From NCBI GenBank assembly GCA_009996515.1, contig JAACZV010000015.1, forward strand, positions 1 through 64,000: a DNA stretch of 64,000 nt. Reading direction: 5' to 3'. The translations under genes were made by a program, and so were the position numbers. How positions within the stretch are numbered: the stretch's first letter is position 1; each line of letters opens with the position of its first letter. Origin of the DNA: Comamonadaceae bacterium (lineage in GTDB: Bacteria; Pseudomonadota; Gammaproteobacteria; Burkholderiales; Burkholderiaceae_C). Shown here piece by piece: positions 1-8,659 of this stretch. The notes below the pieces were generated by a model. That model worked only from the letters and a program-made list of their open reading frames with translations, did not search any database and had not been told where the DNA came from.

Positions 1-204
1 GAGGTGGCCGCCGCCCCCGGCGAGGCGCTGGCCCGCCTGGCCCGGCTGCGGGCGCTGCGCGCGGGCCAGCTGGCCGGCGCCGCGCTGGCGCCGCTGGACC
101 TGGGCCTCGCGCCCGGCGACAGCCTGCATCTGGACCTCAAGACCGCCGAGGGTGCCAGCCTGTTCGGCGCCATCGACCTCGACATCGCCCCCGACACGCC
201 ATGA
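1..204 (+). CDS. C-terminal fragment of an unidentified protein (5' end outside window)
   Basis: An open frame runs in from the left edge and stops at 204. About 67 residues are visible. They are Ala/Leu/Arg-rich and end in Asp-rich strands such as GAIDLDIAPDTP. The stop codon overlaps the ATG of the nucleoside hydrolase gene (ATGA), so the two are probably translationally coupled and in one operon. A GTG at position 4 could be read as a start, but there is no ribosome-binding site in view, so I treat this as the end of a longer gene. I do not recognise the family from this fragment. Confidence 0.5.
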   Translation, partial: EVAAAPGEALARLARLRALRAGQLAGAALAPLDLGLAPGDSLHLDLKTAEGASLFGAIDLDIAPDTP

Positions 205-1142
205 AGCCCCTGCCTATCATCATTGACACCGACCCCGGCCAGGACGACGCCATCGCGCTGCTGCTAGCGGCCGCCTCGCCGGAGCTGGAGCTGTTGGGCG
301 TGACGACCGTGGCCGGCAACGTGCCGCTGGCGCTGACGACGCTGAACGCGCGCAAGGTCATGGAGCTGGCGGGCCGGCGCGACGTGCCCGTCTGCGCCGG
401 CGCCGACCGGCCGCTGGACGTGCCGCTGGTCACCGCCGAGCATGTGCATGGCGACAACGGCCTGAACGGCGTGGACCTGCCCGCGCCGACGCTGGCGCTG
501 GACCCGCGCCATGCGGTGGACTTCATCATCCAGACGCTGCGCGAGCGCGAGGCCGGCACGGTGACGCTGTGCCCGCTGGGGCCGCTGACCAATATCGCGC
601 TGGCGCTGCGCCGGGCGCCGGACATCGCGGCACGCATCCGCCGGATAGTTCTGATGGGCGGCGGCTTCTTCGAGGGCGGCAACGTGACGCCGGCGGCCGA
701 GTTCAACCTCTATGTGGACCCGCAGGCCGCGCACGAGGTGTTCACCAGCGGCGTGCCGATCACGATGGCGCCGCTGGACGTCACGCACCAGGCGCTGACC
801 ACCGCCGCGCGCATCGACACCATCCGCCGGCTGGGCAACCGCGTGGGCGCAGCCGTCGCGGCCTGGATGGAGTTCTTCGAGCGCTACGACGAGGAGAAAT
901 ACGGCCAGGACGGCGGCCCGCTGCACGACCCCTGCGTCATCGCCTTCCTGCTGCTGCCCGAGCTGTTCTCCAGCCGCGTCTGCAATGTGCGCATCGAGAC
1001 GCAGAGCGAGCTGACGCGCGGCATGAGCGTCATCGACTGGTGGGGCGTCACCGGCCTGCCGGCCAACGCGCAGGTGCTGCGCCACGTGGACGCCGACGCG
1101 TTCTTCGCGCTGCTGACCGAGCGGCTGGCGCGGCTGGGCTGA
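201..1142 (+). CDS. Inosine/uridine-preferring nucleoside hydrolase
   Basis: 313 residues, the normal length for the IunH/Rih family, which splits the N-glycosidic bond of ribonucleosides to free base plus ribose for salvage in the cytoplasm. The diagnostic N-terminal calcium-binding motif DTDPGQDDAIALLLA is at residues 9-23. The mid-domain LCPLGPLTNIALAL and the late HDPCVIAFLL segment, which carries the catalytic His region, are also present. The start overlaps the upstream stop by 4 nt. Substrate preference (purine, pyrimidine or both) cannot be told from sequence alone. Confidence 0.93.
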   Translation: MKPLPIIIDTDPGQDDAIALLLAAASPELELLGVTTVAGNVPLALTTLNARKVMELAGRRDVPVCAGADRPLDVPLVTAEHVHGDNGLNGVDLPAPTLALDPRHAVDFIIQTLREREAGTVTLCPLGPLTNIALALRRAPDIAARIRRIVLMGGGFFEGGNVTPAAEFNLYVDPQAAHEVFTSGVPITMAPLDVTHQALTTAARIDTIRRLGNRVGAAVAAWMEFFERYDEEKYGQDGGPLHDPCVIAFLLLPELFSSRVCNVRIETQSELTRGMSVIDWWGVTGLPANAQVLRHVDADAFFALLTERLARLG

Positions 1143-1174
1143 CTTTCCGCGCGGCCTCGTCTCACGGATGCTTC

Positions 1175-1453
1175 GGGCCGAGCGCCGGGCCTGCCATAGG
1201 CCAGAGGCCCTTGGCCTTCCGTAGGCACCAGCAGTCCGCAGGGACTGCTGGTGTCCGACTCCAGTTCCCAAGCCGGCCCGTCAGGCGATGTGCGAGCGGC
1301 TCAACGCCGCAAGCATCGCCGTCCCCGTGGGGGCTGAGGCAGGACACGGCAAGTCCTGTGGACTTGTCGTGCCTGCCGAAGAGCAGCCGCTCTGTCGGCT
1401 GCGCGGTCTGCAAGACCGACCAGACTCGCCCGCGTTCAGCGAGGCGAGACTGG
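1175..1453. repeat. Gene-free stretch tiled with seven consecutive hairpins
   Basis: The 321 bp between the nucleoside hydrolase and the acetyltransferase hold no convincing gene. Inverted repeats follow one another: 1198-1217 (6-bp stem), 1226-1253 (perfect 12-bp stem, 4-nt loop), 1284-1320 (7 bp plus an inner 5 bp), 1338-1377 (about 18 bp with one bulge and one G-U, 3-nt loop), 1383-1402 (7 bp), 1404-1418 (6 bp) and 1420-1453 (11 bp, one mismatch). The 17-mer at 1175-1191 is the reverse complement of part of the tandem repeat at 40.5 kb. This looks like a cluster of extragenic palindromes between convergent genes. It may also terminate both transcripts. Confidence 0.6.
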
Positions 1454-1463
1454 GCGAGGGGCC

Positions 1464-4169
1464 TCAGTTCAACGAACGGGTGACCAGCCGGAAGTCCGGG
1501 TCCTCGGGGAAAGGCTTGGCCGTGAAGCCCAGGCCGCGCATCAGCTTGAGCATGTCGGTGTTGTTGGTCAGCACCAGGCCCTCGATGTCGGACAGGCCTT
1601 TCTCGCGCGCCACATCGGTGATGCCCTCCATCAGCCGCGATCCCAGGCCCTTGCCGCCGAAGTCGTCGGCCACCAGCAGGCTGAACTCGCAGCTGGTCTG
1701 GTCGGGGTTGGTGATGATGCGGCTCACGCCAACGATGCGCTCATGCTCGTCGAAGCCGCCGTCGTCGCGCGCGATGCGCTCCGTGTAGACGGCCACCAGC
1801 GCCATCTCGCGGTCGTAGTCGATCAGCGTCAGCCGCGCCAGCAGCCCCGGCGGCAGCTCCTTGATCGAGCTGGCGAAGCGGAAGTAGCGGCTCTCGGGCT
1901 TGAGGCCGCGAACCAGCTCCTGCAGCATCTGCGCGTCGTCGGGCCGCACCGGCCGCACGGTGACCTCGCCGCCGCCGGCCAGCGGCCAGACCTGCTCGAA
2001 GCGCGCCGGGTAGGGCAGGATGGCCAGATGCGGGTAGTCGAAGGCGCGCGAGCTGCCGGCCTGCGGCCCGGGCTGCAGCACGACGCGGGCGTCCACCGCG
2101 ACGGCGCCGCTCTCGTCGACGATCAGCGGGTTGATGTCCATCTCGCGCAGCTGCGGGAACTCGCAGACCATCTCGGACACGCGCAGCAGCACGCGCTCCA
2201 GCGCCTCCAGGTCGGCCGGCGCGCCGCCGCCCCAGCCTTCGGCCAGCGTCTCCGACACGCGGGCGCGCTCGACCAGCCGGCGCGCCAGGAACTGGTTCAG
2301 CGGCGGCAGTTCCATCGCGCGGTCGGCGATCAGCTCGATCATGGTGCCGCCGGCGCCGAAGACGATGGTGGGGCCGAAGGCCTCGTCGGTCACCAGGCCC
2401 ACGCAGACCTCGTGGCCGCCCCGGCCGCGGCGCGCCCGCGCCATCTTCTGCACCGTCACGCCGTTGATGCGCGCCTGCGGCTGCAGCCGCTTCACGCGCG
2501 CCACCATCTCGTTGTAGGCATCGCGCGCGGCCGAGCCGCTCTGGATGTTCAGCGCCACGCCCTGCACGTCGCTCTTGTGCGGGATGTCGGGCGAGTCGAT
2601 CTTCAACGCGACGGGGAAGCCGATCTGCGTCGCCAGCATCATGGCCTCGTTGGCGCTGCGCGCCAGCACGGTGGGCGTGACCGGGATGTGGAAGGCCGCC
2701 AGCAGCGCCTTGCTCTCCATCTCGGTCAGCGTGCGGCGGCGCTCGGCCAGCACGCTCTCGATGAGCAGGCGCGCGGCCTCGACGTCCGGCTCGGCCAGGC
2801 TGGACATGGGCGGCGGGGTCTGCTGCAGCAGCTGCTGGTTGGCGTAGAACGAGGCGATGTTGCCGAAGGCACCCACGGCGGCCTCGGGGGTGCGGAAGTT
2901 GGCGATGGAGCCGTCGTTGAGCACGCGGCGCGCGTCCAGCACGGTGGCGTCGCCCATCCAGCAGGCCAGCAGCGGCTTGGCCGTCGCGGCCTTGGCGGCG
3001 ACGACGGCACGGGCCGTCTCGGTGGCGTCCGAGCCGATCTGCGGCGCATAGATGGCCAGCAGCCCGTCAATGGCCGGGTCCTGCGCGGCCGCCTCCAGCG
3101 CGGCGCGGAAATGCTCGGGCGTGGCCGCGGCCGACAGGTCGATCAGGTCGGTCAGCGAGGCCAGCTCGGGCAGGCGCGGCTGCAGCGCGCGGGTCGCGTC
3201 GGGCGACAGCTTGCCCAGCTGCAGGCCGATCTCGTCGACCCAGTCGGCCGCCAGCACGCCGGGGCCGCCGCCGTTGGTGATGATGGCCAGGCGCTTGCCC
3301 ACGGGGCGGTAGCGCGCCGCCAGGCATTTGGCGGCCGAGAACAGTTCCACGAAGCTGCGCACCCGCACCGCGCCGGCGCGGCGCAGCGCGGCGTCGAACA
3401 CGTCGTCGCTGCCGACGATGGCGCGGCTGTGCGTCAGCGCCGCCTCGTTGCCGGCGCTGCGCCGGCCGGCCTTGAGCACCACCACCGGCTTGGCATAGGC
3501 CGCCGAGCGCAGCGCGCTCATGAAGCGGCGCGCGCTGGAGATGCCTTCCAGGTAGACGACGATGCTCTGCGTGCGCGCGTCGGCGGCCAGGAAGTCCAGC
3601 ACCTGGGCCAGGTCCACGGCCGCGTTGGGGCCCAGCGACACGACCTGGCTGAAGCCGACCTGGTTCTGCCGCGCCCAGTCCAGCATGGCCGAGGTCAGCG
3701 CGCCGGACTGCGACACCAGCGCCAGCGACCCCTGCGCCGCCAGCGGGCCGGCGGCGCTCGCGTTCAGGTTCAGGTGCGGGCGCTGGAAGCCCAGGCAGTT
3801 GGGGCCCAGCAGGTGCAGGCCCTCGCGGCGCGCGATGCGCTTGAGCTGGGCCGCTTGGCCCGGCTCGATGCCGTCGCTGATGATCAGCGCCGAGCGGCAG
3901 GCGATGCGGCCGGCCATCTCCAGCGCACCGGCGATCTCGTCGGCCGGCAGCGCGATGATGGCCAGGTCGGCCCGTGAGCGCGCCAGGTCGCCCAGCGTGC
4001 CGGTGGTCTCGCCGTGCAGGAACTGCGGCGGGCTGGCGCCCGGCGCCTCGGCCAGCGCTGCGCGCAGCACGCGGGCCTGGCGGGTCTGGCGCTCGGGCTC
4101 GTCCGGCGGGCCGGCGAAGACGACCACCGAGCGCGGCATGAACAGGGGCGTGAGGAAGTGGTTGTCCAT
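1464..4169 (-). CDS. Pat-type protein lysine acetyltransferase (ADP-forming acyl-CoA synthetase-like domains plus GNAT)
   Basis: 901 residues, close to the 886 of E. coli PatZ/YfiQ. The order is CoA-binding Rossmann domain (about 5-130), two succinyl-CoA-ligase-like domains (about 140-440, with LLGPNCLG and SQSGALTSAMLDWA), an ATP-grasp domain (about 460-690, with PVALKIDSPDIPHKSD) and a C-terminal GNAT domain (about 720-901, with DDFGGKGLGSRLMEG as acetyl-CoA loop). Family members acetylate lysines of acetyl-CoA synthetase and other enzymes. A His in ALTHSRAIVGSD (about residue 245) sits where ADP-forming synthetases carry the phosphorylated His, so loss of synthetase activity cannot be assumed. 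It starts 10 nt after the stop of the deacetylase gene, in the same operon. Confidence 0.9.
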   Translation of the reverse strand: MDNHFLTPLFMPRSVVVFAGPPDEPERQTRQARVLRAALAEAPGASPPQFLHGETTGTLGDLARSRADLAIIALPADEIAGALEMAGRIACRSALIISDGIEPGQAAQLKRIARREGLHLLGPNCLGFQRPHLNLNASAAGPLAAQGSLALVSQSGALTSAMLDWARQNQVGFSQVVSLGPNAAVDLAQVLDFLAADARTQSIVVYLEGISSARRFMSALRSAAYAKPVVVLKAGRRSAGNEAALTHSRAIVGSDDVFDAALRRAGAVRVRSFVELFSAAKCLAARYRPVGKRLAIITNGGGPGVLAADWVDEIGLQLGKLSPDATRALQPRLPELASLTDLIDLSAAATPEHFRAALEAAAQDPAIDGLLAIYAPQIGSDATETARAVVAAKAATAKPLLACWMGDATVLDARRVLNDGSIANFRTPEAAVGAFGNIASFYANQQLLQQTPPPMSSLAEPDVEAARLLIESVLAERRRTLTEMESKALLAAFHIPVTPTVLARSANEAMMLATQIGFPVALKIDSPDIPHKSDVQGVALNIQSGSAARDAYNEMVARVKRLQPQARINGVTVQKMARARRGRGGHEVCVGLVTDEAFGPTIVFGAGGTMIELIADRAMELPPLNQFLARRLVERARVSETLAEGWGGGAPADLEALERVLLRVSEMVCEFPQLREMDINPLIVDESGAVAVDARVVLQPGPQAGSSRAFDYPHLAILPYPARFEQVWPLAGGGEVTVRPVRPDDAQMLQELVRGLKPESRYFRFASSIKELPPGLLARLTLIDYDREMALVAVYTERIARDDGGFDEHERIVGVSRIITNPDQTSCEFSLLVADDFGGKGLGSRLMEGITDVAREKGLSDIEGLVLTNNTDMLKLMRGLGFTAKPFPEDPDFRLVTRSLN

Positions 4170-4179
4170 TCGTGCAACT

Positions 4180-5118
4180 CTAGTCGGCCCCGATCAGCAC
4201 CTTGACATGGGCCGCGACGCTGCGCGCCAGCGGGTTGAGCATATAGCCGCCCTCCAGACAGGAGATGACACGGCCGCGGCAATGGCGCCAGGCCAGGTCC
4301 ATCAGCTGGCGGGTGACCCATTCGAAGTCGGCGTCGACCAGGCCCAGGTTGGCCATGTCGTCCTCGCGGTGGGCGTCGAAGCCGGCGCTGATGAAGATCA
4401 GCTCGGGCCGGAAGGCGTCCAGCGCCGGCAGCCAGTGCTGGGTGACGGCGGCGCGGAAGGCCTCGCTGCCGCTGCGTGGCGGCAGGCCCACGTTGACCAT
4501 GTTGGGCGCATCCCTCAGCGAGCGGGCGTCGGGGCCGTTGAAGGGGTAGAGGCCCGTCTCGAAGCTGCCGCACATCAGCACGCGCTCGTCGCCGGCCAGG
4601 ATGTCCTCGCTGCCGTTGCCGTGGTGGACGTCAAAGTCCACCAGCGCGACGCGCGAGAGGCCGTGCACGTCCAGCGCATGGCGTATGCCCACGGCCACGT
4701 TGTTGAAGAAGCAAAAGCCCATGGCCGCGTCATGCTCGGCATGGTGGCCGGGCGGGCGCACGGCGCAGAAGGCGGCCGGCACCTGGCCGCCCAGCACCAG
4801 GTCGGTGGCCAGCACGGCCGCGCCCGCGGCGCGCAGCGCGGCGGTGACGGTGTGGCGGTTCATGCGCGTGTCCGGGTCCAGCTGCACATAGCCCTCGGCC
4901 GGCGCGGCGTCCAGCAGGCGGCGCACATGCAGGGCCGTGTGCGCCCGCTCCAGCTGGGCCGGGGTGGCCAGCGGCGCGTCGTAGGGCAGCATGTAGTCGA
5001 GCAGGCCGCGCGCCAGCAACAGGTCGGCGATGGCGCCCAGGCGCTCGGGGCATTCGGGATGGCCCTCACCCATCTCGTGGCGGGCGCAGTCGGGATGGCT
5101 GATGTAGGCGGGCAGCAT
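4180..5118 (-). CDS. Histone-deacetylase-family (AcuC-like) protein deacetylase
   Basis: 312 residues of the arginase/deacetylase fold. The catalytic His pair is in RPPGHHAE (H125, H126). Zinc ligands are in DFDVHHGNG (D163, H165) and SAGFDAHREDD (D248). The transition-state Tyr is in LEGGY (Y292). Bacterial members remove acetyl groups from lysines (AcuC) or from small amides such as acetylpolyamines. It is the first gene of a leftward pair with the Pat-type acetyltransferase 10 nt downstream. This mirrors the acuA-acuC logic of Bacillus and favours a protein-deacetylase role. Substrate assignment remains an inference from context. Confidence 0.88.
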   Translation of the reverse strand: MLPAYISHPDCARHEMGEGHPECPERLGAIADLLLARGLLDYMLPYDAPLATPAQLERAHTALHVRRLLDAAPAEGYVQLDPDTRMNRHTVTAALRAAGAAVLATDLVLGGQVPAAFCAVRPPGHHAEHDAAMGFCFFNNVAVGIRHALDVHGLSRVALVDFDVHHGNGSEDILAGDERVLMCGSFETGLYPFNGPDARSLRDAPNMVNVGLPPRSGSEAFRAAVTQHWLPALDAFRPELIFISAGFDAHREDDMANLGLVDADFEWVTRQLMDLAWRHCRGRVISCLEGGYMLNPLARSVAAHVKVLIGAD

Positions 5119-5230
5119 GGCGGTCTCCGGGCGCCCATGCTAGGCAGGCCGGCCGCGGCCGTGTTGACGCAGAGCAAGCCGGGCGCCGCGCCGGTGGCAA
5201 GATGGCCGCCCGTCCCACAGGAGCACCGCC

Positions 5231-5908
5231 ATGCAACGTCGCCTCATCCTCGCCAGCACTCCCGCGCTGCTGCTGCGCCCGGCCTGGGCGCTGAGCCTCA
5301 GCGAGGGCGATGCCAACGCCGGCATACGCACGGCGCTGGAGCGCGGCGCCAACGCGGCGGTGGCCTTGCTGGGCCGGCCCGACGGCTTCCTCGGCAACCC
5401 GCTGGTCAAGATCCAGCTGCCAGGCTATCTGAAGGACGCCGCCAAGCTGCTGCGGGCCACCGGCCAGGGCGCCCGGCTGGACGAACTGGTGACGGCGATG
5501 AACCGCGCCGCCGAGGCGGCCGTGCCGGCGGCCAAGCCACTGCTGGTCAAGGCCGTGAAGGACATGAGCGTGGAAGACGGCCTGAAGATCCTCAAGGGCG
5601 GCGACGACTCGGTGACGCAGTTCTTCGCCACCAAGACGCGCGAGCCGCTGAGCCAGCAGTTCCTGCCCATCGTGACCCAGGCCACCGCCAAGGTCGCGCT
5701 GGCCGACAAGTACAACGCCGTCGCCAAGAAGGCCGGCGGCTTCGGTCTCGTCAGGGGCGACGAGGCCAACATCCAGCAGTACGTGACGGCACGGGCGCTG
5801 GACGGCCTCTACCTCGTCATCGGCGAGGAGGAGAAGAAGATTCGCCGGGATCCGGTGGGCACCGGCAGCGCCATCCTGAAGAAGGTGTTCGGCGGCCTGG
5901 GCGGCTGA
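5231..5908 (+). CDS. DUF4197 domain protein, probably exported
   Basis: 225 residues. The N-terminus (MQRRLILASTPALLLRPAWA) looks like a short signal peptide, with cleavage around residue 20. The rest matches the DUF4197 pattern as I know it: NAGIRTALERG near the start, GFLGNPLVKIQLP, DGLKILKGGDDSVTQFF and YVTARALDGLYLVIGEEEKKIRRDP near the end. The biochemical role of the family is unknown. A GGAGCACC box lies just before the ATG. It is followed 35 nt later by proQ on the same strand. Confidence 0.8.
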   Translation: MQRRLILASTPALLLRPAWALSLSEGDANAGIRTALERGANAAVALLGRPDGFLGNPLVKIQLPGYLKDAAKLLRATGQGARLDELVTAMNRAAEAAVPAAKPLLVKAVKDMSVEDGLKILKGGDDSVTQFFATKTREPLSQQFLPIVTQATAKVALADKYNAVAKKAGGFGLVRGDEANIQQYVTARALDGLYLVIGEEEKKIRRDPVGTGSAILKKVFGGLGG

Positions 5909-5943
5909 ACGACAATCGCCGGTTCCGCAAGCCGGCACCGTCC

Positions 5944-6726
5944 ATGAATTCCGATCTTCCCGAATCCGCCCCTGCTCCCGCGCCCGAAGCCGCTGACGCG
6001 CCCGTCGCGGCCCCGGCCACCGACGTGGCGGCCGAGCTCAAGGCCTTGTTCCCGGCGCTGTTCACCGGCAAGCCCAAGCCCGTCAAGCTGCGCATCCAGG
6101 CCGACATCCAGGAGCGCGCGCCCGGCAGGTTCACCAAGGCCCAGCTCAGCGCCTTCCTGCGCCGCCACACCGGCGGCACCGGCTATCTGATCGCGCTGAC
6201 GCAGGCCAAGACCCGTTTCGACCTCGACGGCAACCCGGCCGGCGAGATCGCCGAGGAGCACCTGGCCGCGGCCCGCGAGGAGCTGGCGCGCCGCAAGGGC
6301 GTGCAGCAGGAGCGCCAGCAGCTGGAGGTGCAGCAGCGCCGCAACCGCGCCCAGCTGCTGTGGGACTTCGAGCGCACGACGCTGACCGAGACCAATTTCT
6401 GCGCCCTCAAGGGTCTGACGGTCGAGGAACTGCCAGGCATCCTGGAGATCGCGCGCAAGGAGCGCGCCGAGGCCCCGCCGGCGCCGCCGCGCGAGGCCCG
6501 CCGCGATGGCCCGCCGCGCCGCGACGAACGCCGCCCGGGTGGCGGCGGCCGCCCCGAAGGTCGCTCAGAGGGGCGCCGCGAAGGTGGCCGCCCGCCGCAG
6601 CGCCAGGGCCGCAAGCCCGAGCCGCCGCGCCGCGATCAGGCCGCGGCCAAACCACAAGCCCCCCAGGTCCAGGAGACCCGGGAGGCCCAGGCGGCCGAGC
6701 CGCCCAAGGATCAGGCCGCCGAGTAA
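5944..6726 (+). CDS. proQ: ProQ/FinO-family RNA chaperone with long basic tail
   Basis: 260 residues. A short acidic/Ala-Pro leader (1-27) precedes a FinO/ProQ domain at about 28-135, recognisable from LKALFPALFTGKPKPVKLRI, FLRRHTGGTGYLIAL and FDLDGNPAGEI. Members bind structured small RNAs and mRNA 3' ends and act in post-transcriptional control. From about residue 160 to the end the protein is low-complexity, rich in Arg, Pro, Gly and Gln (RRDGPPRRDERRPGGGG), and likely disordered and RNA-binding. The 3' end overlaps the convergent aminopeptidase gene by 16 nt. The gene symbol follows the family name. Orthology to E. coli ProQ is not proven. Confidence 0.87.
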   Translation: MNSDLPESAPAPAPEAADAPVAAPATDVAAELKALFPALFTGKPKPVKLRIQADIQERAPGRFTKAQLSAFLRRHTGGTGYLIALTQAKTRFDLDGNPAGEIAEEHLAAAREELARRKGVQQERQQLEVQQRRNRAQLLWDFERTTLTETNFCALKGLTVEELPGILEIARKERAEAPPAPPREARRDGPPRRDERRPGGGGRPEGRSEGRREGGRPPQRQGRKPEPPRRDQAAAKPQAPQVQETREAQAAEPPKDQAAE

Positions 6727-8093
6727 CGCTGCTCCAGGTAGGCGAGCAGGGTGCGGATGGACTGCGCCTCGCCGCCCACCGGACGCCCCGGCCGCGACGT
6801 GTCGTTCCAGGCAAACAGGTCGACGTGCAGCCAATCCTGCTGGGCCGGCAGGAAGTCCTCCAGGAACAGCGCCGCATTGATGGCGCCGGCCAGCGCACTC
6901 TTGCCGGTGTTGACGATGTCGCCCAGCGTGCTCTCGATGCCGGCGTGGTACGGCGCCCACAGCGGCATGTGCCACAGCGGGTCGTCCAGCTTCAGGCCCA
7001 GGTCCACCAGGTCGCGCGCCGTGTCCATGTGCTTGGCGAACAGCGCCGGCAGCTGCGCGCCCAGCGCCACGCGGGCCGCGCCGGTCAGCGTGGCCAGGTC
7101 GATGACGAGGTCGGGCTGGCCCTCGGCGGCATAGGCCAGCGCGTCGCTCAGCACCACGCGGCCCTCGGCGTCGGTGTTGCCGATCTCGATGTGCAGGCCC
7201 TTGCGGGTCTTGATGATGTCGCCGGGCCGGTAGGCATTGCCCGAGATCGAGTTCTCCACCGCCGGGATCAGCAGCTGCAGCCGCACCGGCAGCTTGAAGG
7301 CCATGATGAGGCCGGCCAGGCCCAGCGCGTTGGCCGCGCCGCCCATGTCCTTCTTCATCTGGCGCATGCTCTCGCCGGGCTTGATGTTGAGGCCGCCGGT
7401 GTCGAAGCAGACGCCCTTGCCCACCAGGGCCAGCTTGGGGTGCTTGGGGTTGCCCCAGTTCAGCTCGATCAGGCGAGGTGAGCGCATGCTCGCACGGCCA
7501 ACCGCATGGATGCTGGGGAAGTTCTTCTTCAGCAGCGCATCGCCGACGATCTCGGAGAAGGTCGCACCATATTGCTTGGCCAGCGCCTTGGCGGCGGCAG
7601 ACAGTTCGGCCGGGCCCATGTGCTCGGCCGGCGTGTTGACCAGGTCGCGCGTGGCGGCAATGGCATGGGCCAGCGCGAGGCCGCGCTGGGCGTCGGCGCC
7701 GGGCTTGAGCGCCAGCGTCGCCGGCGCCCGCTGGGCCGGCTTGTAGAGGTCGAAGCGGTAGCCGCCCAGCTCCCAGGACATGGCCGCCGCCTCGGGCGGC
7801 AGCGCCAGCCCGGCGTCATCCAGCTTGTAGAGCCCCTCCGGCAGCGCCAGCGGCAGGTGGCTGAGCGCGAAGGGGTGGGCCACGTGGGCCACGCCGGCAA
7901 AGACGCGGGCCAGCCGGCCGTCGGCGCCCGGCACCAGCGCATGGCTGTCGGCGGCGCCGACGAAGCCGACCGTCGCCAGCCAGGCCCGCGTGGCCTCGGG
8001 CAGGTCGGCCGCCAGCGCCTGGAAGGCGGCGCGGTCGACGACGGTGATGGGGGTGGCCTTGGCCGGGAGGGTTTTCTTCAGCTGGACGGTCAT
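6711..8093 (-). CDS. M17 leucyl aminopeptidase family protein
   Basis: 460 residues from the chosen ATG at 8093, which has an AGGA box 9 nt upstream. An upstream ATG at 8144 would add 17 residues but has no such site. The C-terminal catalytic domain has the M17 hallmarks: GKGVCFDTGGLNIKPG and NTDAEGRVVLSDALAY, which carry the two-metal ligands, plus the conserved Lys in the first. The family removes N-terminal residues from peptides in the cytoplasm, and some members also bind DNA. The N-terminal domain is divergent, so PepA versus PepB assignment is left open. The stop codon region overlaps the end of proQ. Confidence 0.9.
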   Translation of the reverse strand: MTVQLKKTLPAKATPITVVDRAAFQALAADLPEATRAWLATVGFVGAADSHALVPGADGRLARVFAGVAHVAHPFALSHLPLALPEGLYKLDDAGLALPPEAAAMSWELGGYRFDLYKPAQRAPATLALKPGADAQRGLALAHAIAATRDLVNTPAEHMGPAELSAAAKALAKQYGATFSEIVGDALLKKNFPSIHAVGRASMRSPRLIELNWGNPKHPKLALVGKGVCFDTGGLNIKPGESMRQMKKDMGGAANALGLAGLIMAFKLPVRLQLLIPAVENSISGNAYRPGDIIKTRKGLHIEIGNTDAEGRVVLSDALAYAAEGQPDLVIDLATLTGAARVALGAQLPALFAKHMDTARDLVDLGLKLDDPLWHMPLWAPYHAGIESTLGDIVNTGKSALAGAINAALFLEDFLPAQQDWLHVDLFAWNDTSRPGRPVGGEAQSIRTLLAYLEQRYSAA

Positions 8094-8251
8094 CGAAGGA
8101 GTCCTGGAATCCAAAGCCGGCATTGTCGGCACAGAAGAGTGCAAAGAAATGTGTGCGGCCTGTCAACCGCGGCTGCCGGGCCTGCGTTGTCCTTGCCAAT
8201 CGCGCCGAAACCGGCGTGAGACGGCCCGACAAGGCCAGACAAGATCGCATC

Positions 8252-8434
8252 ATGAAGATCCAGCCCCGCACCGAAACCCAGCCCCGCCGCATTCCCGCGC
8301 CCGAGGCGGGCTTGGCCTGGAGCACCGAGGAATCCGTCGACAAGGGCCGCAAGCACGAGGCCTTCGACACCGGTTTCTACAGCGGCGAACGCCGCGGCCT
8401 GGCCCGCGCCGCCCGCCTCGACCGCAAGCGCTGA
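8252..8434 (+). CDS. Small hypothetical protein (60 aa)
   Basis: A 60-residue frame starting MKIQPRTETQPRR and ending RRGLARAARLDRKR. It is strongly basic at both ends, with a central WSTEESVDKGRKHEAFDTGF segment and no signal peptide or membrane helix. It lies alone between the divergent aminopeptidase gene and the membrane protein gene. The ribosome-binding site is weak. Codon use resembles the neighbours (G/C at third positions). I do not recognise a family. The composed, non-repetitive sequence makes a real small gene more likely than not. Confidence 0.5.
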   Translation: MKIQPRTETQPRRIPAPEAGLAWSTEESVDKGRKHEAFDTGFYSGERRGLARAARLDRKR

Positions 8435-8659
8435 GTCGGGACCGAGCCCAGTGCCTGCGCACTGGGCGACGCCCGACGAAGGCCGCCCGGCATGCAGGCC
8501 GGGTGGCATGAGTGAGGACCGCGCGCGCCCGCCGCCGACACGCGACAGGTAAGCCTCCCCCTCCGCCACCCGCCCTGGCCCCCCAATCACGGGTTTGGTT
8601 TGCGCCGGGCCGGGAAATCCTGCCGGATCCCGGGCGGCGACAGCGCACAGAATGCGCCC

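Noticed and set aside
1162-1413. 83-residue leftward reading frame in the hairpin-rich gap
   Set aside because: It is read straight through the inverted repeats, has Cys/Trp/Pro-rich composition unlike the neighbours and no ribosome-binding site. The DNA structure explains the region better.
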